Of a stretch of 22,024 nucleotides of DNA, positions 8,132-15,699 are shown in pieces. Each line of letters begins with the position of its first letter. Within the stretch, counting starts at the first letter, position 1. Source of the stretch: CAYWNK01 sp047639615 (lineage in GTDB: Bacteria > Planctomycetota > UBA1135 > GCA-002686595); assembly GCA_047639615.1 (NCBI GenBank), contig JBLIOL010000050.1, positions 1-22,024 of the forward strand. Direction: 5' to 3'. Position numbers and translations under genes: made by a program. The notes below the pieces were generated by a model. It was given only the letters and a program-made list of their open reading frames with translations, was not told where the DNA came from and searched no databases.

Positions 8132-8181
8132 CCTGTTCTTCGGACCTCAAGCGCCGAATGATTAGGCGGATTGGTGGTCCT

Positions 8182-9483
8182 CTAGGCATCCGTCGTTACG
8201 AACCGCACGGCATCCCCGGCCTCGCGTTTGAGCACTCCTAGCGTTCCCGGGCTGCAGTTGGCGTGGAGGATCATCATTCCGTCCTCGCAGGCCTCTTTTT
8301 GGACAGCCGCATGGGCCTTTACCAGGGCGATCGTACGCCCGTCCTGCACCGGAATTTCGACCCGTACAAAGGTCGAGCGGGCGTCCAGCTCAGCCGAAAT
8401 CAGCGCCGTCAGGCGCTCCAGCCCCTCCCCGGTCTTAACACTGGTATGAACCACCGTCGCGCTGCGCTCGCCGAGCAGCAGCTGCAACTGGATCGGGTCC
8501 TCCACTAGATCGACCTTGTTCAGCACGATGAACTCCGGCTCCAGTCGCGGCGAGAGGCTGCTGAGGACCTCGTCCACCGCGCGCATCTGCAAGGGCGCAT
8601 CCGGGTGCGACGCGTCCACCACATGCACGAGCAGATCCGCCTGCAGGGTCTCTTCCAAGGTCGCGTGGAAGGAAGCCACCAGGTGGTGCGGCAAGCGCTG
8701 TAGGAAGCCCACAGTGTCCGAGAGCAGCACCGTACGCCGGTTCGGTAGCACCCAACGCCGCGTACGCGTATCCAAGGTAGCGAAGGGCATGTCCGCCGCA
8801 AACTCCTCGGAGCCGGTCAGGTAGTTGAGGATCGAGCTCTTGCCCGCGTTGGTGTAGCCCACCAGACCCACCTTGAACTCCGCCGCGCGCGTCAAAACCT
8901 GACGCTCCTTGCGCGCCTTGATCACGGCCAGCTCACGCCTCAAATCCGTGACACGCTTATTCAGCAAGCGGCGGTCGGTCTCCAGCTGCGTCTCACCCGG
9001 ACCACGGGTACCGATGGCACCCTCCATCCGTTCCAGGTGCGTCCACATGCGCCGCAGTCGCGGCAGCAAGTATTCGTTCTGCGCCAGCTCGACCTGCAAG
9101 CGCGCCTGCCGCGTCTGCGCGCGCCTTGAAAAGATGTCGAGGATTAGCTCGGAGCGGTCTACGACACGCACACACCAGACCTGTTCCAAATTGCGGACCT
9201 GGGCCGGCGTCAAGTCGTTATCGACGACCACGGCGTCAGGCTTCTGAAGCTCGACCTCTTCGTGGATTTCCTCGACCTTGCCGCGGCCCATGAGCGTCGC
9301 CGGATGCGGCCGGTCGCGACGTTGGATGTAGGTGTCACCAACCACATCCCCATCGGCAGCGCCCACCAGGGCGCGCACCTCGGACAACTCGCCGTCGAAT
9401 TCCTTGGGATGGCCGGGAAGGATCACACCGCATACGACCACACGGTCGCGGTGCTCTTGATTCGATTGGGAGGGACGCGTCAT
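8182..9483 (-). CDS. hflX: Ribosome-associated GTPase HflX
   Basis: The 433-residue product is a full-length HflX, a GTPase that binds the 50S subunit and splits stalled 70S ribosomes under stress. The N-terminal domain has GRGKVEEI (66-73), DNDLTPAQVRNLE (88-100) and the helical linker with TRGPGETQLETDRR (159-172), all typical of HflX. The G domain shows G1 GYTNAGKS (209-216), G2 threonine near 236, G3 DTVGF (256-260) and G4 NKVD (322-325). A C-terminal extension of about 70 residues follows. The ATG overlaps the nadB stop as ATGA, indicating translational coupling. The hybrid kinase gene follows in the same direction. The assignment is secure; why it is paired with nadB is not known. Confidence 0.96.
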   Translation of the reverse strand: MTRPSQSNQEHRDRVVVCGVILPGHPKEFDGELSEVRALVGAADGDVVGDTYIQRRDRPHPATLMGRGKVEEIHEEVELQKPDAVVVDNDLTPAQVRNLEQVWCVRVVDRSELILDIFSRRAQTRQARLQVELAQNEYLLPRLRRMWTHLERMEGAIGTRGPGETQLETDRRLLNKRVTDLRRELAVIKARKERQVLTRAAEFKVGLVGYTNAGKSSILNYLTGSEEFAADMPFATLDTRTRRWVLPNRRTVLLSDTVGFLQRLPHHLVASFHATLEETLQADLLVHVVDASHPDAPLQMRAVDEVLSSLSPRLEPEFIVLNKVDLVEDPIQLQLLLGERSATVVHTSVKTGEGLERLTALISAELDARSTFVRVEIPVQDGRTIALVKAHAAVQKEACEDGMMILHANCSPGTLGVLKREAGDAVRFVTTDA

Positions 9484-11171
9484 GAAGCACTACTGGGAAC
9501 AATCACAGGCACCGTCTGGGCCCGCATGCAGGCCAAGCCGCCGGGTTCCCATTCGGGCACAAGTTCGATATGCGCTGCCCATTCATCGCGGGCAACGGGG
9601 AAGTCTCTGCGGAAATGCACGCCCCGGGATTCCTCCCGGGTGAGCGCAGAGAAAGTAGCCAAACGGGCCACAAGTAGCATGTTCTGGAGCTCCCAGAAAC
9701 GCGGATTGGCCAGGGCTTGCCCGCGTGCAGCCTTGGTCCAGAAAGCTAGATGATCCACAGCTTCGCGCATGCTCTCACCATCACGCTCCACCCCCATCTG
9801 ACGCCACATCATGGACTTGAGCGAGTAGGTCAAGTCGTCCACGTGCAGCTGCACCTCCGGCGGCGCCTTGTCCGGCTCGCGCAGGGGCCCCTCTGGTCTG
9901 GAATCATGGCTGCTAGCCAAAGCGGAGGTACCCACCAGGCGCCCGCAACGCTCCCCTAGCACCAGTGCCTCGAGCAGCGAGTTGGACCCCATACGGTTGG
10001 CGCCGTGCACGCCGGTGGAAGCGCATTCGCCCACGGCCCACAGGCCAGGGACGCTGCAGCGACTCTCCGAATCCACGGCCAAACCGCCGACCATGTAGTG
10101 CATGCCGGGGCGCACCGGAATCGGATCCCGAGCGATGTCGATTCCAAAGTGGCGACAGATACGACTGATGGTCGGGAAGGCCACGTGCGGATCGGATTCC
10201 ACCGCGGAAAGGTCCAGGTAGACACTCGTGTCTTCCGTCGCGACCATGCGCTGAAACACGGCGCGGCTGACCACATCGCGCGGCGCCAACTCCGCCTTCG
10301 GGTGGAAGCCTGGCATGAAGCGCTCGCCATTGCGATCGCGCAGGATGCCACCCGCTCCGCGCACGATCTCGGAGATCAGCACGCGCGCCGCACCGGCGAT
10401 GTACAGGCAGGTGGGATGGAATTGGGTGAACTCAAGATCCCGTACTCGCGCACCAGCGCGCACCCCCATGGCGAGGCCGTCACCGGTGGCCAGCACAGGG
10501 TTGGTCGTCTCGCGGTAGATCTGCCCAGCACCGCCGGTGGCGAGCACGATCTCCTGCCCCAGGAATGCCACGCGGTCGCCGCGATCGGTCTTGCAAAGCA
10601 AACCGACCACGCGCCCGTCGCTGTTCGAAAGCAGGTCGATACCAAAGTGCCCGGGGAAGAGGCTGACCCGCGGGTGAGCTTCGAGGGAGCGCCGAATGGT
10701 CTCCTGAATTTCGACCCCCGTAGAGTCGCCGCGCGCGTGCACGATGCGTGCCTGCGAATGCCCGCCCTCCTTAGAAAGCGACAAGCTCCCGTCCGGCTCC
10801 CGGTCGAAGGCAGCGCCTAGGTCCACCAAGCGTTGCAGCGCACGGGGCCCTGCCTCGACCACCTCGCGCACGACTTCCATGTCGGAAAGCCCACAGCCCA
10901 CCGAGAGGGTGTCCTCCACATGCTGCGCAAAGGAATCCGCTGGGTCCAAGACCGCAGCGATGCCGCCCTTCGCCCAGCGCGTGTTGCCGTCGGAGAGCTG
11001 CCCTTTGGCAACCAAAGCCACGTGGGCCCCCGCATCGGCAGCGGCCAAAGCAGCGAAGCCCCCGGCAGCGCCGGAACCCACAACCACCACGTCAAAGCGG
11101 TACTGGGGCACCAACCGCTTGTCGAAGGGGACCAGATGCCGGTCCAGTCCAAGAGTAAGTGTGTCGTGCAA
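9480..11171 (-). CDS. nadB: L-aspartate oxidase
   Basis: The 563-residue FAD enzyme oxidises L-aspartate to iminoaspartate, the first step of de novo NAD synthesis. Visible are the FAD-binding GSGAAGG (32-38), EGGHSQARIVHARGDSTG (135-152), FTQFHPT (248-254), RDVVSRA (298-304) with the catalytic arginine position, MHYMVGG (357-363) and GECASTGVHGANRMGSNSLLEAL (381-403, read in two parts). The C-terminal helical domain of the fumarate reductase/aspartate oxidase family follows. The EGGHS and GVHGANR-SNSLLE forms favour NadB over succinate dehydrogenase flavoprotein, and no sdhB or frd genes are near. The start is TTG at 11171, supported by a GAGG about nine bases upstream; there is no ATG closer to the FAD motif. 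nadA and nadC, often adjacent, are absent from the window. It leads the nadB-hflX-kinase unit. Confidence 0.94.
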   Translation of the reverse strand: MHDTLTLGLDRHLVPFDKRLVPQYRFDVVVVGSGAAGGFAALAAADAGAHVALVAKGQLSDGNTRWAKGGIAAVLDPADSFAQHVEDTLSVGCGLSDMEVVREVVEAGPRALQRLVDLGAAFDREPDGSLSLSKEGGHSQARIVHARGDSTGVEIQETIRRSLEAHPRVSLFPGHFGIDLLSNSDGRVVGLLCKTDRGDRVAFLGQEIVLATGGAGQIYRETTNPVLATGDGLAMGVRAGARVRDLEFTQFHPTCLYIAGAARVLISEIVRGAGGILRDRNGERFMPGFHPKAELAPRDVVSRAVFQRMVATEDTSVYLDLSAVESDPHVAFPTISRICRHFGIDIARDPIPVRPGMHYMVGGLAVDSESRCSVPGLWAVGECASTGVHGANRMGSNSLLEALVLGERCGRLVGTSALASSHDSRPEGPLREPDKAPPEVQLHVDDLTYSLKSMMWRQMGVERDGESMREAVDHLAFWTKAARGQALANPRFWELQNMLLVARLATFSALTREESRGVHFRRDFPVARDEWAAHIELVPEWEPGGLACMRAQTVPVIVPSSAS

Positions 11172-11452
11172 GCGTTCGCCTCAGGGCCCATACATCTTAG
11201 TGAAGCAGCGCCAAAAGGCACCCGCAGAGACGCCCTAACATGTGCCCTAACAGCAACTTGGCCCCGGGGCCCCGAAAACTAGGAGGTTAGGGTCTTGGCA
11301 GGGCCCGACCCCACCGATCAAGATAGGTATACGTTAGGCCAACCGGCCACCGGAATTGGGGCGCGCCTCGCCCAAAGCCCGGTGGGACCACCCCCAGGCA
11401 GCTCCCAACACCCGGGAACCTGCCTGGACGGCAACTCTAGAAGAAATGACAG
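11172..11452. other. Intergenic region upstream of nadB
   Basis: This 281-base stretch between nadB and the small plus-strand frame shows no convincing coding sequence. GGTATACG at 11326-11333 contains a TATACG, a possible plus-strand -10, but no -35 at the right distance was found. Short GC-rich inverted pieces are present (GGCCCCGGGGCC around 11261-11272). No tRNA or familiar non-coding RNA was recognised by eye. Confidence 0.4.
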
Positions 11453-11836
11453 ATGAAGCGCCACCACAACACCACAAGCGAAGTCCTCGAAGCAGCCCTC
11501 AAGCCCAACCACCACGACGGGTTCTGGATCTCCGCTGCCGAGAAGACGAAGCGCCGGAGTCCCCGAGTCTCCAGTGGTGGCCGCGCTCGGGTTAACGCAG
11601 GGGGCCGGTCCGACAGAGCCGGCCCCCTACCCCGACCCGCACGGCCCGGGATCCCCATCACCAAGCAGCAACTGCGTCTCAGCAGCGTGCCGCTGAAGCA
11701 GCCCCAACTCTGCTTCATGGATCCCAAATCCAGCGCCGCCCAACAAGCCACACAACAAGAGAGTGCGCGCAAGCGCAACGACTGGCTTGGCTACGCCTTC
11801 ATGGGCGCGATGTTCGCCTGCACATTCCTGGTGTAG
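11453..11836 (+). CDS. Doubtful small protein, 127 residues (or 39-residue membrane peptide from 11717)
   Basis: The frame opens with ATG and has mostly G or C at third codon positions through about codon 40, like the real genes around it. The product starts MKRHHNTTSEVLEAALKPNH, turns arginine/glycine-rich in the middle, and ends with one hydrophobic helix (NDWLGYAFMGAMFACTFLV). The middle runs straight through a strong hairpin at 11600-11627, which argues against one continuous gene. An alternative is a short peptide from the ATG at 11717 (39 residues: a polar Gln/Lys-rich start followed by a C-terminal membrane segment), typical of small membrane peptides. A second frame, 11446-11595 from MTDEAPPQ, stops four bases before the hairpin but has shadow-like composition. 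I recognise no family in any of these. Confidence 0.35.
   Translation: MKRHHNTTSEVLEAALKPNHHDGFWISAAEKTKRRSPRVSSGGRARVNAGGRSDRAGPLPRPARPGIPITKQQLRLSSVPLKQPQLCFMDPKSSAAQQATQQESARKRNDWLGYAFMGAMFACTFLV
11600..11627 (+). terminator. Strong GC-rich stem-loop
   Basis: GGGGGCCGG (11600-11608) pairs perfectly with CCGGCCCCC (11619-11627) over a ten-base loop. No T-run follows. Its symmetry means it could act on either strand. It splits the 11453-11836 frame and is the best reason to think a transcript ends here. Confidence 0.55.
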
Positions 11837-11844
11837 TCCTGCCC

Positions 11845-11876
11845 AGCGGGAATCAGCCGATCCCGCTGATCCCGCT
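11845..11876 (+). promoter_or_regulatory. Overlapping hairpins and tandem 9-base repeat upstream of lexA
   Basis: AGCGGGA (11845-11851) pairs with TCCCGCT (11861-11867), while ATCAGC (11852-11857) pairs with GCTGAT (11864-11869); the two stems cannot form together. GATCCCGCT is repeated in direct tandem at 11859-11867 and 11868-11876. The block starts eight bases after the stop at 11836 and lies about 95 bases before lexA. It may be a terminator for the small frame or an attenuator-like switch; the pairing is seen, the role is inferred. Confidence 0.45.
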
Positions 11877-11969
11877 CACAAGACAGCCGCCGATAAAGCC
11901 TCTGCATTCTGCGCCACCCCATGCTGCAATCGGGATGGACCGAAGCCTCCTCACAAGCGATTCAAACAG

Positions 11970-12575
11970 ATGACCCAAGTCCCCCTGACGCGCCGCCAGT
12001 ACGAGATCATGGAGTTCCTCCGTACCTATGTGGTGGAACGGGGAATCAGTCCGACCCTCGAGGAGATAGCAGATAACTTCGGCGTCAACAAGGTGACCAT
12101 CTTTGGCCACGTGCGCGAGCTAGAGCGCAAGGGCGTCATCCTCAAGGGAGCCCCCGGCGTGAGCCGGTCGATCCAAATCGTTGAGGACGAGAGCACCCAA
12201 TCTAGTCCGACCATTCAGATCCTCGGCAACATCGCAGCGGGCTGCCCTATCGAGGCGATCGAGAACCCAGAGCCCTTGGACATGGGCGACCTCATCCCCG
12301 ATGGCCGCGACGTCTACGCCCTGCGAGTACAGGGTCAATCCATGATCGAGGACGCCATCGCCGACGGTGACATCGTGCTCATCGAACGCCGGGATACGGC
12401 ACACAACGGAGAGACGGTTGTGGCGATTCTCCCCGAAGGCGGAGCGACCCTGAAGCGCTACTACAAGGAAGCTGATCACTTCCGCCTGCAGCCGGCCAAC
12501 TCCACCATGGAGCCCATCCTCACCAAGGAGCTCGAGATTCGCGGTGTGGTCGTCGGCGTCGTTCGCCAGTACTAG
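11970..12575 (+). CDS. lexA: LexA repressor / SOS-response autoprotease
   Basis: From the ATG at 11970 the product is 201 residues, the usual LexA length; the same frame is open to 11763 but that extension has no LexA features. LexA represses SOS genes and cleaves itself when RecA filaments form on damaged DNA. The N-terminal winged helix-turn-helix (about 5-60) reads TRRQYEIMEFLRTYVVERG, then SPTLEEIADNFGVNKVTIFGHV and LERKGVI. The S24 peptidase half keeps the cleavage site A90-G91 (in LGNIAAGCP), the nucleophile S124 (GQSMIEDAI) and the general base K162 (ATLKRYY), so it should be self-cleaving. The recognition helix differs from the E. coli and Bacillus types, so its operator is probably different. 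I saw no clear CTGT-N8-ACAG or GAAC-N4-GTTC box upstream. Its stop shares CTAG with the convergent gene. Confidence 0.95.
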   Translation: MTQVPLTRRQYEIMEFLRTYVVERGISPTLEEIADNFGVNKVTIFGHVRELERKGVILKGAPGVSRSIQIVEDESTQSSPTIQILGNIAAGCPIEAIENPEPLDMGDLIPDGRDVYALRVQGQSMIEDAIADGDIVLIERRDTAHNGETVVAILPEGGATLKRYYKEADHFRLQPANSTMEPILTKELEIRGVVVGVVRQY

Positions 12576-13348
12576 CGGCCCTTCCAGCTAGGCTTGCGCT
12601 TCTCGACGAAGGCCTTGGGGCCTTCGACGAAGTCCTCGGACTTCACCATGCGCTCGATGGCCGGATACTTAGCGTTCATGGCGTCCTTGACGGAACCAAA
12701 GCGCATGCCTTCGATGGCGCACTCCTTGGTGGCCAAGATCGAGAGCGGCGCGGCCTCAGCGATTTGATCCGCCCAGCGACGGGCTGCGGCCATGAGCTCC
12801 TTAGGCGGGACCACTTCGTTGACGAAGCCTAACTGCACGCCTTCGGCAGCCATCACATTGCGTCCGGTCAGAAGCATCCCCATGGCGTGCTTCAGAGGAA
12901 TCTGGCGCGAGAGCCGGTGAATGCCACCGGCCAGGGCGGCCAGGCCGATGCGCGGCTCCGGCAAACTGAAACGAGCGGTCTCCGATGCGATCACAAGGTC
13001 ACAGGCCAGGGCCAGCTCGAAGCCGCCGCCAGCCGCGATGCCATTCACGGCCGCGATGATGGGCTTGGTACCGCCGTAGCGTTCCGTCAGGCCAGCGAAG
13101 CCCGTAAGGGGTGCCTCCGGCAGACTGTCCGAAGCAGCCTGACTCTTCAGGTCGAGCCCCGCGCAGAAGGCACGCTCGCCGGCACCAGTAACGATGGCTA
13201 CCCGGTGCTGTGTGTCCGATTCGAATGCATCGAAGACCTCGGCCAATTCGAAACTGGCCTCGGGGTGCAGGGAATTCAGGACCTCGGGGCGGTCGATGGT
13301 GACCGTGAGAACGAAGTCGTCGCTCTCAACCTGGCAGTACTTGGTCAT
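12572..13348 (-). CDS. Enoyl-CoA hydratase/isomerase (crotonase family)
   Basis: The 258-residue product is a standard crotonase-fold protein. Members hydrate 2-enoyl-CoA or catalyse related acyl-CoA reactions. The oxyanion-hole segments are seen at FCAGLDLKS (61-69) and NGIAAGGGFELALACD (102-117), and both catalytic glutamates of true hydratases are kept: E111 in GGGFELA and E131 in FSLPEPRIGL. This favours hydratase activity over isomerase-only members that lack one of them, although substrate length cannot be read from sequence. The C-terminal end, FVEKRKPSWKGR, is the usual family tail. It is the last gene of the fhs-pgi-usp-ech run, 13 bases after the universal stress gene. No other beta-oxidation gene is nearby. 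Confidence 0.92.
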   Translation of the reverse strand: MTKYCQVESDDFVLTVTIDRPEVLNSLHPEASFELAEVFDAFESDTQHRVAIVTGAGERAFCAGLDLKSQAASDSLPEAPLTGFAGLTERYGGTKPIIAAVNGIAAGGGFELALACDLVIASETARFSLPEPRIGLAALAGGIHRLSRQIPLKHAMGMLLTGRNVMAAEGVQLGFVNEVVPPKELMAAARRWADQIAEAAPLSILATKECAIEGMRFGSVKDAMNAKYPAIERMVKSEDFVEGPKAFVEKRKPSWKGR

Positions 13349-13361
13349 GCGAAGTTCGGGG

Positions 13362-14261
13362 TTAGCTGACTACGGGCGAGGTGAAACCCTGGGGTTTGAA
13401 GGTGAGCAGTGAACAGTCCAGTCGGCCCAGTAGTCGTTCCGCTGTTTCGCCGACCTGTACGCCGGGTCGTCCGCCACGGGACAGGGTTCCCATGATTAGT
13501 AGGTCCGGAGCCAGGTGCTCGGCCGCCTCACGAATGGCGACCGCCGGGCTCTTGCGCGAGAGGTGCACCTTTTCGGACGGCGTGCTCACAGCTTGAGCCT
13601 CCAAACTCTCGGACAAGGCTTCGCGCGCCTCTGACTTGAGTGCCTCGATCCTCTCGGCGTACTCCGCCTCTGACATCTCAGCAGCCTCGAGCTTGAGCTG
13701 AATCGGCACACGGTAGGCATGCAGTACGTGCAGAGCACCCTTGCTGGCGCGAACCAGGCGGGCGCCAGACTGGAGTGCTCGATCACCGACGGCCGTGAGG
13801 TCCGTAGCTACGAGCACCAGCTTGTGGGCCAAGTCATGATCGGGTTTGACCACCCAAACCGGGGCGGGGCATTTGCGAAGGAGTTTGGCCGGTACGGGTC
13901 CGATGCGCCGGGCAGCCGCATCGATCCCGACCGTGTCACGCTTTCCGACAACCACAAGATCAGCACCGGCCGCAACGCCGCGCATGAGCGCCAGCCAAGC
14001 GCGCTGCTCCGTGATATCGACTTCCGTATCCACACCCTGAGCGCGCGCCTCCTGAGCCAAGGCTTCCAGATTCGCTTGGCCCTCCGGAGCGAGCGGCAGC
14101 ACCTCACCCTGGTGCCAGCGAGAATGCAGGATGGTCAGCTGCGCGCCCATTTCTCGGGCGACGGCCAATGCTTGCTTGAAAGCGGTCAGGGAACCGGGCG
14201 GCACGCTGTTCGTGCGCACCTTCAGCTCTACCCCAACAAGTACGTCTTGGATCGATTCCAT
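13362..14261 (-). CDS. Tandem universal stress protein (two UspA domains)
   Basis: The 299-residue product is two UspA-like domains in tandem, as in UspE-type proteins. Domain 1 (about 5-140) opens DVLVGVELK and ends VVVGKRDTVGIDAAARRIGP then APVWVVKP. Domain 2 (about 145-292) opens HKLVLVATDLT and ends with a recognisable nucleotide-binding loop, MGTLSRGGRPGVQVGETAE, close to the G-x2-G-x9-G-S/T pattern of ATP-binding Usps. Domain 1 has a less canonical loop and may not bind nucleotide. Usps are cytoplasmic proteins induced by starvation and stress; no precise biochemical role can be assigned. It lies 8 bases after pgi and 13 before the hydratase gene, so co-transcription is very likely. Confidence 0.9.
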   Translation of the reverse strand: MESIQDVLVGVELKVRTNSVPPGSLTAFKQALAVAREMGAQLTILHSRWHQGEVLPLAPEGQANLEALAQEARAQGVDTEVDITEQRAWLALMRGVAAGADLVVVGKRDTVGIDAAARRIGPVPAKLLRKCPAPVWVVKPDHDLAHKLVLVATDLTAVGDRALQSGARLVRASKGALHVLHAYRVPIQLKLEAAEMSEAEYAERIEALKSEAREALSESLEAQAVSTPSEKVHLSRKSPAVAIREAAEHLAPDLLIMGTLSRGGRPGVQVGETAERLLGRLDCSLLTFKPQGFTSPVVS

Positions 14262-14269
14262 GGCGCGGC

Positions 14270-15661
14270 TCAGACCGTTCGTCGAGTGCCTCCCTGGGCC
14301 TTCTCAATTTCGGCGCGGCGCTCCTCGTAACCCTCACGGCCCATGAGTGCGTAGGCGGCAACCTTGCCAGCTTCCACACCGGGCTGATCGAAGGCGTTGA
14401 CGTTGTAGAGCTCGCCCATGACCGCCACGCTCAGCTCCATCAAGGTCAGGTACTGCCCCACCGTGTTAGCTGTCACGCGTGGGAAGCACAGGGTCACGCT
14501 GGGCCGCTGCGCATCGGCCAGCGCCACGCGCGTACCGTCACGCTCGGCGGCAAACAGCTCACCAAGCCCACGGCCCTGCAGGTACGTGAGCGCCGCGTGA
14601 TCGCTAAAGCCCTCCGGCACGTTCACCGCGTGATCCGGTTGATCCACCTGAAGCAGCGTGAACCACTTGTCGTGGGGACCTTCCATGTACAGCTGCGATT
14701 GGCTGTGCTGGTCGGTCACGCCCACCGCACGCACGGGAGTCGGTCCCGCAAAGACCACCCGGCCCTCGCGATCCACACGCTTGCCGATGGACTCCGCAAG
14801 CAGCTGTGCATACCAATCCGCCAGATCCCGCAGGCGTTGGGAATAGGAGAAGGTCACTGCAATGTTGCGCTGCTGGGAGTCGTGCAGAAAGTGCTGCAGC
14901 CCCGCGTAGACAAGAGCCGGGTTCTGGAAGACCTCGTCCGTAGTGCAGCGCTTGTCCATGTCGGCTGCGCCGGCCAACAGTTCGCGAATGTCGATCGACA
15001 GCAGCGCCGCCGGCAGCAAGCCCACAGGCGAGAGCACACTAAAACGACCGCCGACGCCCTCCGGAACGATGAAGGACTCGTAGCCGTATTGATCGACCAC
15101 CGGCCGTAGTACACCGGCCTCCGCATCCGTGGTGATCACGATGTGCGGCAGGTGGCCCTCTTCCCCCAAGCGCTCGACCAAGGCCGCGCGCAGGATCAGG
15201 AACTGCGACATGGTCTCCGCCGTGGAGCCCGACTTACTGATCACGTTGAAGACGCAGGTGGTCGGATCGACCGAGTCGAGAAACTCCCCCATCAAGTCCG
15301 GATCCACGTTGTCCAACACGAACAGGCGCGGTTGGCCAGCCGGCGGGAAGATGTCGTGGAAGGGACTATTGAGCGCCGTGTGCAAGGCCCGGTTGCCTAG
15401 GGCGGAACCACCGATCCCGAGCACGACCACATTCTCGAAGCGGCCTTGCACGCGCGTGGCGTAGTCCAAGACGCTTTCGAGAACATCCTCCGTATAGGGC
15501 AGATCCATCCAACGCAGATCCTTGGTACGGCGCGCCTGCACCGCAGCAAGAGCTGCCTGGAGCGGAGCTCCCATAGCTGCCAGGGCGGCATCATCGATGC
15601 CGTGTTCGGATCCGATGGCAGCGGCGGTGACGCCGGTGTAGTCGAGGGTCAAGCGTTCCAT
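14270..15661 (-). CDS. pgi: Glucose-6-phosphate isomerase
   Basis: The 463-residue enzyme interconverts glucose-6-phosphate and fructose-6-phosphate in glycolysis and gluconeogenesis. Motifs are VVVLGIGGSALGN (78-90), the phosphate-binding NVISKSGSTAETMS (139-152), GVGGRFSVLSPVGLLPAAL (202-220) with R206, the catalytic-base region LLAESIGK (287-294) with E290, DQHSQSQLYMEGPHDK (317-332) with H319, and NAFDQPGVEAGK (422-433) with K433. All catalytic positions are present. The length is that of the shorter bacterial form (about 450 residues) rather than the 550-residue E. coli type. ATG start without Shine-Dalgarno. It lies 38 bases after fhs and 8 before the stress gene, in one run of four genes. 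Confidence 0.97.
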   Translation of the reverse strand: MERLTLDYTGVTAAAIGSEHGIDDAALAAMGAPLQAALAAVQARRTKDLRWMDLPYTEDVLESVLDYATRVQGRFENVVVLGIGGSALGNRALHTALNSPFHDIFPPAGQPRLFVLDNVDPDLMGEFLDSVDPTTCVFNVISKSGSTAETMSQFLILRAALVERLGEEGHLPHIVITTDAEAGVLRPVVDQYGYESFIVPEGVGGRFSVLSPVGLLPAALLSIDIRELLAGAADMDKRCTTDEVFQNPALVYAGLQHFLHDSQQRNIAVTFSYSQRLRDLADWYAQLLAESIGKRVDREGRVVFAGPTPVRAVGVTDQHSQSQLYMEGPHDKWFTLLQVDQPDHAVNVPEGFSDHAALTYLQGRGLGELFAAERDGTRVALADAQRPSVTLCFPRVTANTVGQYLTLMELSVAVMGELYNVNAFDQPGVEAGKVAAYALMGREGYEERRAEIEKAQGGTRRTV

Positions 15662-15699
15662 GTTTGGCAGCCTACGAGGTCCGAGGTCTGGTTGCTGGC

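Noticed and set aside
10005..10820. Plus-strand open frame of 271 codons opposite nadB
   Set aside because: Shadow of nadB, with low-complexity sequence and no motif.
9480..11171. Succinate dehydrogenase/fumarate reductase flavoprotein
   Set aside because: Same FAD fold, but EGGHS and the GVHGANRMGSNSLLE form suit L-aspartate oxidase and no sdh/frd partner genes are near.
11763..11969. N-terminal extension of LexA
   Set aside because: The extension has no LexA features; starting at 11970 gives the standard 201-residue protein.
11880..11969. SOS box upstream of lexA
   Set aside because: No clear CTGT-N8-ACAG or GAAC-N4-GTTC pattern was found; the operator may be of another type.
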